From NCBI RefSeq assembly GCF_002531575.1, contig NZ_NWTI01000037.1, forward strand, positions 1-34,547: a stretch of DNA of 34,547 nt, read 5' to 3'. Made by a program: the position numbers and the translations under genes. The stretch comes from Bradyrhizobium sp. Y36 (GTDB taxonomy: Bacteria; Pseudomonadota; Alphaproteobacteria; Rhizobiales; Xanthobacteraceae). The notes under the pieces are model-generated. The model made no database searches. It was not told the DNA's origin and saw only the letters and a list, made by a program, of their open reading frames with translations. Of this stretch, positions 8,055 to 15,133 are shown one piece after another; position 1 is the stretch's first letter; each line of letters begins with the position of its first letter.

Positions 8055-8729
8055 TCACCAGGCCATGGCGGCGGCCAGGCGCGTGAGCAGGTCCGGATCG
8101 TCGAACGCGCTTGCAGAGCCGACGGCGCCGGCACCGATCAGATCGTCATGGCTGAGGCTGGTCCGGATTCCGATCGTCGGAATGCCGGCGGCGGCGGCCG
8201 ACTGCACGCCGGAGCGCGAATCCTCGAAAGCGACCGAGGCCGCAGCACTGCCGCCGACGAAGCGCAGCCCCTCCTGATACGGCAGCGGGTGCGGTTTGCC
8301 GTAAGCCAGCTCGTCGCCGATCACGATCGCCTTGAACCGTTCGGTGATGCCGAGCCCCGCCAGCAGCAGCTCGGCGTTGAGACGCGGCGCGTTGGTCACG
8401 GCGACCATGGGAACGCCGGCCGCATCCGCGCGGTCGAGCAGCGCCATCAGCCCCGGCAACGGCTCGATCTGCCCGGCCACGAGCGTTCGGAAAACCGCTT
8501 CTTTCTCGTCGAGGATCTCGGCACGCCGCGCCGGCGTTTCGTCGGGCAAAAAGCGCTCGCCGATCGAGACATTGGCGAAGCCCTGCAGCTCCCTGGAGAA
8601 GCGCGCGTGGTCGAACACATGGCCACGGGGACCCAGCACCTGGTTGAAGGCCTTGAGATGCAACGGGTCGGTGTTGGCGAGCGTGCCGTCGATGTCGAAC
8701 AACAAGGCCCTGCCGATTGCCTGGATCAT
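8055..8729 (-). CDS. HAD-superfamily phosphatase
   Basis: A 224-residue HAD subfamily IA hydrolase. Motif I is Phe-Asp-Ile-Asp-Gly-Thr-Leu (residues 10-16, two catalytic Asp), motif II Val-Thr-Asn near 118, motif III Lys in Tyr-Gly-Lys-Pro-His-Pro, and motif IV Phe-Glu-Asp-Ser-Arg-Ser-Gly. All catalytic residues are present. The closest families are phosphoglycolate phosphatase and beta-phosphoglucomutase-like or glycerol-phosphate phosphatases; the true substrate cannot be read. Its location upstream of glpR suggests a phosphorylated C3 compound, but this is inference. Confidence 0.85.
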   Translation of the reverse strand: MIQAIGRALLFDIDGTLANTDPLHLKAFNQVLGPRGHVFDHARFSRELQGFANVSIGERFLPDETPARRAEILDEKEAVFRTLVAGQIEPLPGLMALLDRADAAGVPMVAVTNAPRLNAELLLAGLGITERFKAIVIGDELAYGKPHPLPYQEGLRFVGGSAAASVAFEDSRSGVQSAAAAGIPTIGIRTSLSHDDLIGAGAVGSASAFDDPDLLTRLAAAMAW

Positions 8730-8883
8730 TTCCCTACTTTCCCAAATCCGCGATGCATCAATGCGAAAGACGTATCAATACGGTCTCTCACGCGCAATGA
8801 CGCATGAACATGACGACAATGCGCCACTCGACAAAGTCGTGCGCGGCTGCAACACTCATTGCAAGATCAAAAAGGAGGAAACG

Positions 8884-9333
8884 ATGATCAACCGACGCGA
8901 CCTGGCCCTTTCGACTCTGGCTGTCTCCGCGCTTGCGCTCTCTGCACCGGCGCTTGCCGCCTCGGCAGACGAAGAGGCGGTGGCGAAAAAGGTCGAGGCC
9001 TTCCGCCTCGCCCAGATCGCGGCCGATCCCAAGGCGCTCGGCGCGCTGTGCTGGGACGATCTGAGCTACAGCCACTCCAGCGGCAAGGTCGAGGACAAGG
9101 CGACCTTCATCACCAACGCCACCGACGGCAAATCAAAATTCCTGTCGATCGACTACAAGGACCCGACCATCAAGGTCGTCGGCCCCGCCGCGATCGTGCG
9201 CTTCCACTGGGTCGCGGAACAGGAGATGGCGGCCGATGGGAAGAAAGTGCCGACCAATCTTCACATCCTGATGAACTGGCAGAAGCAGGGCGACGAGTGG
9301 AAGCTGCTGTCGCGGGCCGCGACCAAGCTGTGA
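8884..9333 (+). CDS. Exported NTF2/SnoaL-like protein (DUF4440 type), copy 1
   Basis: A 149-residue protein with a strong Shine-Dalgarno AAGGAGGA before ATG 8884. The N-terminus has an Arg-Arg-Asp pair followed by a hydrophobic stretch and Ala-Leu-Ala, so it is exported, possibly by Tat. The mature part fits the NTF2-like cone fold: an N-terminal helix with Phe-Arg-Leu-Ala-Gln-Ile-Ala-Ala-Asp, then Asp-Asp-Leu-Ser-Tyr-Ser-His, and the C-terminal Trp-Lys-Leu-Leu-Ser-Arg strand. Such proteins are ligand-binding or small isomerase-like; no reaction can be assigned. A closely related second copy follows 163 bp downstream. Confidence 0.85.
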   Translation: MINRRDLALSTLAVSALALSAPALAASADEEAVAKKVEAFRLAQIAADPKALGALCWDDLSYSHSSGKVEDKATFITNATDGKSKFLSIDYKDPTIKVVGPAAIVRFHWVAEQEMAADGKKVPTNLHILMNWQKQGDEWKLLSRAATKL

Positions 9334-9344
9334 TGCACCTGCTC

Positions 9345-9487
9345 GCCCTCTCCCCTTGTGGAAGAGGGCGGCTCACCGCGATAGCGGCGAGACGGGTGAG
9401 GGGTCGCCATCCTCACAATCAGTTTCGCCAGCGGAGACAACCCCTCGTCCGGCGCTTCGCGCCACCTTCTCCCACGACGGGAGAAGG
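9345..9487. repeat. Interspersed palindromic repeat between the NTF2-like paralogues
   Basis: A mosaic of hairpins fills the gap: CCTCTCC...GGAAGAGG at the left, CCTTCTCCC...GGGAGAAGG at the right, and a central imperfect inverted repeat (GGTGAGGGG near 9395 against CCCCTCGTCC near 9440). This organisation, with GGCGCTTCGCGCC in one arm, is typical of Bradyrhizobium intergenic palindromes. It is non-coding; the right hairpin ends just before the Shine-Dalgarno of the next gene. Confidence 0.75.
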
Positions 9488-9496
9488 AAGAGGCAG

Positions 9497-9901
9497 ATGG
9501 AGCATATGATGACACTGAATCGCGATCATGCTGCCACGACGGACCACGAGGCGGTGGCAAAGAACGTCGAGGCATTTCGCCTCGCCCAGATCGCGGCCGA
9601 TCCGAAGGCGCTCGGCGAATTGTGCGCGGACGATCTGAGCTACAGCCATTCCAACGGCTTCCTCGAGGACAAGGCGGCCTTCATCGCCAACGCCACCGAC
9701 GGCAAGACCGAATTCCTGTCGATTGCCTACAAGGACCCGACCATCAAGATCGTCGGTCCCGCCGCGGTCGTGCGCTTCCACTGGATGGCCGAGATGATGA
9801 CCGGCGGGCAGAAAGTGGCAAACAGCCTTCACATCCTGATGAACTGGCTGAAGCAGGGCGACGAGTGGAAGCTGCTGTCGCGCTCCGCGACGAAATTGTG
9901 A
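9497..9901 (+). CDS. NTF2/SnoaL-like protein, copy 2, without signal peptide
   Basis: A 134-residue paralogue of the preceding protein. The two agree almost residue for residue from Glu-Ala-Val-Ala-Lys onward to the common C-terminal Ala-Thr-Lys-Leu. The exported N-terminus is missing: the protein starts Met-Glu-His-Met-Met-Thr-Leu and has no hydrophobic segment, so it should be cytoplasmic. ATG 9497 is preceded by GGAAGAGG; a second ATG at 9506 is possible. Longer in-frame readings would translate the palindromic repeat and are not credible. Function is unknown beyond the fold. Confidence 0.83.
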   Translation: MEHMMTLNRDHAATTDHEAVAKNVEAFRLAQIAADPKALGELCADDLSYSHSNGFLEDKAAFIANATDGKTEFLSIAYKDPTIKIVGPAAVVRFHWMAEMMTGGQKVANSLHILMNWLKQGDEWKLLSRSATKL

Positions 9902-9917
9902 TCAACGATTTCAGTCC

Positions 9918-10013
9918 GGGACGCGCCGAAAAGGGCGGGCCCGGAATCCATCACGCTGCAGAAATTGCCGACTAGCGGAATCCGGGCTCGCGCTCTGCGC
10001 GCCCCGGAATGAC
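9918..10013. repeat. Palindromic repeat, CCGGAATCC family, copy 1
   Basis: Inverted arms including CCCGGAATCCATC and GGAATCCGGGCTCGCGC, ending in GCCCCGGAATGAC. The same ends recur at 17574-17677 and 22412-22491. It follows the stop of the second NTF2-like gene. Confidence 0.8.
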
Positions 10014-10018
10014 GGCGC

Positions 10019-10210
10019 TTATGCCGCTTCCTTCACATCGCCGTTGACCAGCTTGCGCGCAGCACGTTCGGCTTCGCGGGCGTTGCGAAAGAGCTGGCCT
10101 TCGAGGCGATTGAACTGGTGGGATGAGGCGAAAAAGCAGTAGCCCCCGTGGCCGCGGACGACGATGCCCGCGGTCTGTGAATTCACTTCGATGATGTAGC
10201 TGTCCGGCAT
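10019..10210 (-). CDS. Small uncharacterised protein
   Basis: A 63-residue protein from ATG 10210, chosen because GAGGAA lies about 10 nt upstream; a 95-residue reading would have no Shine-Dalgarno. I do not recognise the family. The sequence looks like a real small domain: beta-rich N-terminal half (Tyr-Ile-Ile-Glu-Val-Asn, Gly-Ile-Val-Val-Arg-Gly) followed by a basic C-terminal helix with Ala-Arg-Glu-Ala-Glu-Arg-Ala-Ala-Arg-Lys. No membrane segment or signal. Its stop abuts the palindromic repeat at 9918-10013. Confidence 0.6.
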   Translation of the reverse strand: MPDSYIIEVNSQTAGIVVRGHGGYCFFASSHQFNRLEGQLFRNAREAERAARKLVNGDVKEAA

Positions 10211-10222
10211 GGCCCGTAGATT

Positions 10223-10269
10223 CCTCAGTGCGGGCAAATAACGGCATCTCTGCCCAAAGGTTCCTGAGG
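10223..10269 (-). promoter_or_regulatory. Nested inverted repeat in the leader of the small protein
   Basis: CCTCAG (10223-10228) pairs with CTGAGG (10264-10269) and inside it GGGCA (10232-10236) pairs with TGCCC (10251-10255). The outer stem ends 12 bp from the start codon and next to the Shine-Dalgarno. It could be a structured leader; no known riboswitch is recognised. The rest of 10211-10432 shows nothing else I can name. Confidence 0.25.
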
Positions 10270-10432
10270 GCAAATCAACCGGTTTCCACCCCGAATCGAC
10301 GTGCAATTGAGTACGCCCGGACCAAATCCGTTTTATGACCCGTTCTTGGCAAACCCGCGACGCGTTGACCCATCAGCGCCGCGTTTCATGGGCCGCAAGA
10401 TTACGTGAGATGAGACGGAGCGCCGCGCGCGA

Positions 10433-10861
10433 TTACGTCGCAATGGGCGCGGCGGTGGAACGAACTTCCTGCGGGCGGCCGTGCTCGTCGATCGAGACAT
10501 AGGTGAAGTTGCCGTCGGTGACGAGAAACGGGTGCTCCTCCCCGCGACGCAGCGCCCACGCTTCCAGATGCACGGTGAGCGAGGTGCGGCCCACCCGCAC
10601 GAGATTGGCGTAGACCGACACGAGATCGCCGACATAGACCGCTTTGCGAAAATTCATCGCCTCGATCGCGACCGTCACGGTCCGCGACTTCGCGACCTTC
10701 GAGGCAAACACACCGCCGCCGACATCCATCTGGCTCAGCAGCCAGCCGCCGAAGATGTCACCGTTGGCGTTGGTGTCGGCGGGCATCGCCAGCGTGCGGA
10801 TGCAGAGATCGCCGCTCGGCCCGGGGCCGCTGACAGGGGTGTGGACGTGCGTGCCGGTCAT
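10433..10861 (-). CDS. Acyl-CoA thioesterase, YciA/hotdog family
   Basis: A 142-residue single-hotdog protein; GGGAGA precedes ATG 10861. It hydrolyses acyl-CoA to free acid and CoA. Family marks are Met-Pro-Ala-Asp-Thr-Asn-Ala-Asn-Gly-Asp-Ile-Phe-Gly-Gly-Trp (residues 26-40), with the catalytic Asn/Asp region, and Asp-Gly-Asn-Phe-Thr-Tyr-Val near 115. Length and motifs match YciA. It lies downstream of the desaturase-like gene and the fad genes on the same strand (80 bp gap), so a role in acyl-CoA turnover fits. Confidence 0.9.
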   Translation of the reverse strand: MTGTHVHTPVSGPGPSGDLCIRTLAMPADTNANGDIFGGWLLSQMDVGGGVFASKVAKSRTVTVAIEAMNFRKAVYVGDLVSVYANLVRVGRTSLTVHLEAWALRRGEEHPFLVTDGNFTYVSIDEHGRPQEVRSTAAPIAT

Positions 10862-10941
10862 ATCGTTGATCTCCCGCGACTCTGGGCTCTGGATACAAAG
10901 CCGCGGCGCCTTGCGCAACGTCGACACGAGAAAAGCCTGCG

Positions 10942-11694
10942 CTATCCGATCGGCCGCGGCGAGGCGACGACGATTCCCCCATCGCCCAGTTTGCGTTGCC
11001 ACTCCGCATCGTCGGCCCGCGGGGCGCGTCCGGTCGTTGCCGTGACCAGCCATTCCAGCCTGCTCCAGAGCCGGAGGCGGTCGCACGGATAATTGGCCCA
11101 GCCGCTGATGACACAATAGCGGATGGTGTGGTCACGGTGATGACACCAATGATGCTCGGGCGAGCAAACCAGATGCAGCCGTTGCGCCATGCGCAGGGGC
11201 AGCGGGCGGACCTGCCGGTGCGCGAGATTGTGAAAGCTCATGCCGAACAGCATGCAGGTCGCAATCACGAACCAGACGATCATCAGCGCATAGGTGAGCG
11301 CGGAAACCGGAAACAGCGTCGTGACGGCGGACGCAACTCCGACCACCGCCGCGCTCGGCGCCGCACCGAGCGAGGCCTGGTCGAGGAATCCGTAGAGCAG
11401 GACGTGGCTGGGGTGGCTGTGATGCTCGCGCGTGATTGCGATGCCGCGGCCGAGCATTTCCTCGTCGAGCCAGGTGTCGACCACCCAATGCACCAGCCCC
11501 GAAAAAAGGTCGGCGAGGAAATATCCTGCCAGCAGCGCCATGATCCACCACGGCCAACGCAATCCAACCGCGGGGTAATTCCCGACGAGATAGCCTGCGC
11601 AGCCCAGGATCACGACGGCATTGGCCCCGCAGCACAGCCGCGTGATGAGGATCTCGCGCAAGGTCGCGTGCTTGAAGAACGGGATCGTCGGCAT
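10942..11694 (-). CDS. TMEM189/CarF (Kua) family membrane lipid desaturase; candidate plasmanylethanolamine desaturase
   Basis: A 250-residue integral membrane protein with about four spans and the histidine clusters of the Kua/TMEM189/CarF/FAD4 family: His69 in Leu-Val-His-Trp, His91-His92 and His94 in Glu-His-His-Ser-His, His155 and His159 in Phe-His-Asn-Leu-Ala-His, His181-His182-x-x-His185-His186. The C-terminal block Gly-Trp-Ala-Asn-Tyr-Pro, then Leu-Trp-Ser-Arg-Leu-Glu and Pro-Arg-Ala-Asp-Asp, closely follows the human TMEM189/PEDS1 C-terminus as I remember it. CarF and PEDS1 introduce the vinyl-ether bond of plasmalogens; the plant relative FAD4 desaturates a phosphatidylglycerol acyl chain, so the reaction here is not settled. 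It lies 56 bp after fadB. Confidence 0.85.
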   Translation of the reverse strand: MPTIPFFKHATLREILITRLCCGANAVVILGCAGYLVGNYPAVGLRWPWWIMALLAGYFLADLFSGLVHWVVDTWLDEEMLGRGIAITREHHSHPSHVLLYGFLDQASLGAAPSAAVVGVASAVTTLFPVSALTYALMIVWFVIATCMLFGMSFHNLAHRQVRPLPLRMAQRLHLVCSPEHHWCHHRDHTIRYCVISGWANYPCDRLRLWSRLEWLVTATTGRAPRADDAEWQRKLGDGGIVVASPRPIG

Positions 11695-11750
11695 CGGCGA
11701 TGCTCCCCACGGGCTGCACCACCCATGATAGCATCTTTTGCCGACGGCCC

Positions 11751-13847
11751 CTATCGCAGACTGTCCCAGCCCGCATCCGGCGCGAAACGTTCGCCGAATC
11801 GATCGGCGAGCCCGCGCAGGGTGGACACGACATTCTCCACGCCGCGCGTACGCGCATAGTTGAGCGGGCCGCCGCGGAAGGGGGCATAGCCCGTGCCGAA
11901 GATCATGGCGCCATCGACCGCATCAGGATCGTCGACAATGCCTTCACGAAGCGCAGCGACGCAGACGTTCGACATCGGCAACACCAGGCGATCGATCATC
12001 TGGTCGGTGACGCGCGGGCCGGTCTCGGGCAGCGGCGCCTTCTCCGCCTTGCCGTCCTTCCAGGCATAAAAGCCCTTCCCGCTCTTGCGGCCGAGCTCGC
12101 CCTTGGCAACCTTGTCGCGCAGCCAGGCCGGGGTCGGCGGCAGCAGGTCGCCGAACTTGGTGCGCAGCATGTCGCCGACGTCGAGGCAGATGTCGAGCCC
12201 GACCTGGTCGGCGAGCTCGATCGGCCCCATCGGCATGCCGAACTGCTCGGCCGCCGCGTCGATCAGGCGCTGGTCGATCTTCTCGTCCAGCATCACCATG
12301 GCTTCGAGCATGTAGGGCGTCAGCGCGCGGTTGACGAGGAAGCCGGGCGAGCTCTTCACAGCCAGCGGCAGGCGGTCGATCGCACCGACGAAAGCGAGCG
12401 CGTCCTTCAGCACCTGCTGGTGGTTGCCGTCATGACTGACGATTTCGACCAATTGCAGCCGCGACACCGGATTGAAGAAATGCAGGCCGACCAGCCGCTC
12501 CGGTCGCGCCAGCGTGGTGCGCAGATCCTGTAGCGGGATGCCCGACGTGTTGGTCGCAAGGATCGCACCCGGCTTCATCCGCGGCTCGATCCCGGCATAG
12601 ACCTTCTGCTTGAGATCCAGCTTTTCCGGCACCGCCTCGATGACGAGGTCGGCGTTGCGGACACCCTCGCCGTCCATATCCGGGATCAGGCGATCGAGCG
12701 CGTCGCGCACTTCGGTCGGCTTGCGGATGATCTTGCCAAAGAGCTCGGCAGCGCGTTTCACTGCGCCGGCGATCGGCTCGGCCTTCATGTCGGCGAGCGA
12801 GACACGCAGCCCCTGCCCCGCACACCAGGCCGCGATATCGCCGCCCATGGCGCCGGCGCCGATGACGTGGACATGCTTGATGGTGTTGCCCGAGCCTGCG
12901 GCTTTCTTCATCTGCTCGCGCAGGAAGAAGACGCGGATCAGGTTCTGTGCGGTCGGCGTCACCATCAGCTTGGCGAACGAGGCCTGCTCGGCCTTCAGCA
13001 TCGCGGCCTTGCTGCCGCCATGGGCCTCCCAGAGATCGATCAGCGCGTAGGGCGCGGGATAGTGCTGGCGCGATGCAGCCTTTGCCGCCTCCGAGCGCAT
13101 GCGCTTGGCAAGCAGCCCGCGCACGGGGCCAAAATTGGCCGCGCGCGTCAGGAGGCCCGGACGCGCCCGCTTCAGCCGACCGAACAGCGCATCCTTCACC
13201 GCACCGCTGACATGGCGCTCCTGGGTGACGGCATCGACGAGGCCGAGCGACTTGGCGCGGCGTGCATCGATGGTGCGGCCGGTCAGCATCAAAGCCATCG
13301 ACTGGGTGGGATTGACCAGCGCGGTGAAGCGCGCGGTGCCGCCGAGGCCGGGATGCAGACCGAGCATCACCTCCGGGAAGCCGAAGCGCGCACCATCGAT
13401 GGCGATGCGCGATTGGCAGGCCAGCGCAACCTCGAGCCCACCGCCGAGGCAGAAGCCGTGGATCACCGCGACGGTCGGCAGCTTCAATGCCTCCAGATGG
13501 TCGACGACCGCATGCGCGGCGCGGATGCGCGTCTCCACCATGTCGGGATCGAACACGCCGCGGAATTCGTTGACATCGGCGCCCGCGATGAAACCGGATG
13601 GCTTTGCGGAGCGGATCACGAGGCCGGCCGGACGCTCGGTCTCGATCGCCGCGAGCACGGCATCGAACTCCTCCATCACGTCGGAGGACAGCGTGTTGGC
13701 GCTGGCATCGGCGCGGTCGAACAGCAGCCAGGCGACGCCGTCTTCGTCGCGCGTCAGCTTGAAGTGCCTGTACGGACCGTCCGTCGCGGGCTTGGGTCCG
13801 AGCTCGAGGACACGGTCGCCGAGCGCGGTCATGATCCTGGACTGCAT
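11751..13847 (-). CDS. fadB: Fatty-acid oxidation complex alpha subunit: enoyl-CoA hydratase / 3-hydroxyacyl-CoA dehydrogenase
   Basis: A 698-residue bifunctional protein. The crotonase domain (about residues 5-190) has Gly-Ala-Asp-Val-Asn-Glu-Phe and Gly-Gly-Leu-Glu-Val-Ala-Leu-Ala, with the two catalytic glutamates in this motif and in Phe-Pro-Glu-Val-Met-Leu-Gly. The NAD-binding Rossmann motif is Val-Ile-Gly-Ala-Gly-Ala-Met-Gly-Gly near 315, followed by the dehydrogenase domain with Gly-Leu-His-Phe-Phe-Asn-Pro. Start at ATG 13847; GTG 13853, which overlaps the fadA stop as GTGA, is an alternative. FadJ/FadB-like; hydrates trans-2-enoyl-CoA and oxidises the 3-hydroxyacyl-CoA. Confidence 0.94.
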   Translation of the reverse strand: MQSRIMTALGDRVLELGPKPATDGPYRHFKLTRDEDGVAWLLFDRADASANTLSSDVMEEFDAVLAAIETERPAGLVIRSAKPSGFIAGADVNEFRGVFDPDMVETRIRAAHAVVDHLEALKLPTVAVIHGFCLGGGLEVALACQSRIAIDGARFGFPEVMLGLHPGLGGTARFTALVNPTQSMALMLTGRTIDARRAKSLGLVDAVTQERHVSGAVKDALFGRLKRARPGLLTRAANFGPVRGLLAKRMRSEAAKAASRQHYPAPYALIDLWEAHGGSKAAMLKAEQASFAKLMVTPTAQNLIRVFFLREQMKKAAGSGNTIKHVHVIGAGAMGGDIAAWCAGQGLRVSLADMKAEPIAGAVKRAAELFGKIIRKPTEVRDALDRLIPDMDGEGVRNADLVIEAVPEKLDLKQKVYAGIEPRMKPGAILATNTSGIPLQDLRTTLARPERLVGLHFFNPVSRLQLVEIVSHDGNHQQVLKDALAFVGAIDRLPLAVKSSPGFLVNRALTPYMLEAMVMLDEKIDQRLIDAAAEQFGMPMGPIELADQVGLDICLDVGDMLRTKFGDLLPPTPAWLRDKVAKGELGRKSGKGFYAWKDGKAEKAPLPETGPRVTDQMIDRLVLPMSNVCVAALREGIVDDPDAVDGAMIFGTGYAPFRGGPLNYARTRGVENVVSTLRGLADRFGERFAPDAGWDSLR

Positions 13848-13849
13848 GG

Positions 13850-15133
13850 TCACACCGCCTCGATCAGCATGGCGCCGCCGAGCCCGCCGCCGATGCACTC
13901 GGTGGCAACGCCCCGTCGCGTGCCGAGCCGCTTCATCGCATTGACGAGATGCAGCACGATACGGTTGCCGGAGGTGCCGACGGGATGGCCGAGTGAGATG
14001 GCGCCGCCGTCGACATTGAGTTTTTCTCGGTCGATCTCGCCGGCCGCCCCCTCGAGGCCCAGTATCTCGCGACAGAATTTGTCGTCGTTCCAGGCGGCCA
14101 GACAGCCGAGCACCTGCGTCGCAAAAGCCTCGTTCAGCTCCCAGGTCTCGACGTCTTGAACCGAGAGGCCGTTACGCTGGAGCAGCGGCGTCGCCGACAT
14201 CACGGGGCCGAGCCCCATGATGCTGGGATCGAGCGCGGCCCAGTGGCTGTCGACGATCGCGGCTTTCGGCGTGAGCCTGTGCTTCGCGACCGCGGCGTCG
14301 GAGGCCAGGATCACCCAGGACGCGCCGTCGGTGATCTGCGAGGAATTGCCGGCGGTGACCTGGCCCCAGGGGCGCTCGAACACTGGCTTCAGCTTTGCCA
14401 GAGTCTCCGCCGTGGAGTCCGGCCGCACGCCGTCGTCATGGTCGAAGAACTTGCCGTCGCGGGAGAAGGCGGTCTCGACCTCGCCCTTGAGAAAGCCCGC
14501 GCCTTGCGCATGCGCGAGCCGGCGATGGCTTTCGGCGGCATAGGCGTCCGCCTGCGCGCGGGTGATACCAAAGAGATGGCCGACGACCTCGGCGGTCTGG
14601 CCCATGTTCAGATCGGTGACGGGGTCGGTCAACCCGCGCTCGAGACCGATGATCGGCTTGAGATCGCGCGGACGCAGCTTGAGCGCGGCGGCGAGCTTTG
14701 CGGCCACGCCCTTGGCGGAGGCAAGGCCTGCGAACCAGCGCACCCCCGAATTCGGCCAGACCAGCGGCGCATGGCTCAAGGCCTCGGTGCCGCCGGCCAG
14801 GATCATGTCGGCATGGCCTTCGCGGATGTAGCGATAGGCGGTGTCGATCGATTGCATGCCCGAGCCGCAATTGATCTGCACGGTGAAGGCGACCATGTCC
14901 TCGCCCATGCCGAGCCGGAGCGCGGCGACGCGGGCCGGGTTCATCTCGTCGGCGATGACGTTGACGCAGCCGAGGATGACCTGGTCGAACTCGGTGGCTG
15001 AAAACGGCTGGCGCGCCAGCAGCGGCCGGCCGCATTGCACGGCAAGATCGACCGGCGTGAACGGTCCCGGCCCCGAACGCGCTTTCAGGAACGGCGTCCG
15101 GCTGCCGTCGATGATGAATACCGGTCGTGCCAT
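13850..15133 (-). CDS. fadA: Acetyl-CoA acyltransferase (3-ketoacyl-CoA thiolase)
   Basis: A 427-residue thiolase that cleaves 3-ketoacyl-CoA with CoA to acetyl-CoA and a shortened acyl-CoA. The nucleophile is Cys89 in Asn-Cys-Gly-Ser-Gly; the second pair are His in Gly-His-Pro-Val-Gly and Cys in Glu-Cys-Ile-Gly-Gly-Gly near the C-terminus; Asn-Glu-Ala-Phe-Ala is also present. The length and N-terminus resemble FadI rather than FadA of E. coli. The start shares one base with the fadE stop (TGATG), and the stop touches the fadB start, so all three are one coupled operon. Confidence 0.94.
   Translation of the reverse strand: MARPVFIIDGSRTPFLKARSGPGPFTPVDLAVQCGRPLLARQPFSATEFDQVILGCVNVIADEMNPARVAALRLGMGEDMVAFTVQINCGSGMQSIDTAYRYIREGHADMILAGGTEALSHAPLVWPNSGVRWFAGLASAKGVAAKLAAALKLRPRDLKPIIGLERGLTDPVTDLNMGQTAEVVGHLFGITRAQADAYAAESHRRLAHAQGAGFLKGEVETAFSRDGKFFDHDDGVRPDSTAETLAKLKPVFERPWGQVTAGNSSQITDGASWVILASDAAVAKHRLTPKAAIVDSHWAALDPSIMGLGPVMSATPLLQRNGLSVQDVETWELNEAFATQVLGCLAAWNDDKFCREILGLEGAAGEIDREKLNVDGGAISLGHPVGTSGNRIVLHLVNAMKRLGTRRGVATECIGGGLGGAMLIEAV

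Noticed and set aside
8737..8769. CTTTC and CGAAAG before the HAD gene as a second GlpR operator
   Set aside because: Only two short half sites, without the phased units or the long perfect arms seen before glpD; expected by chance.
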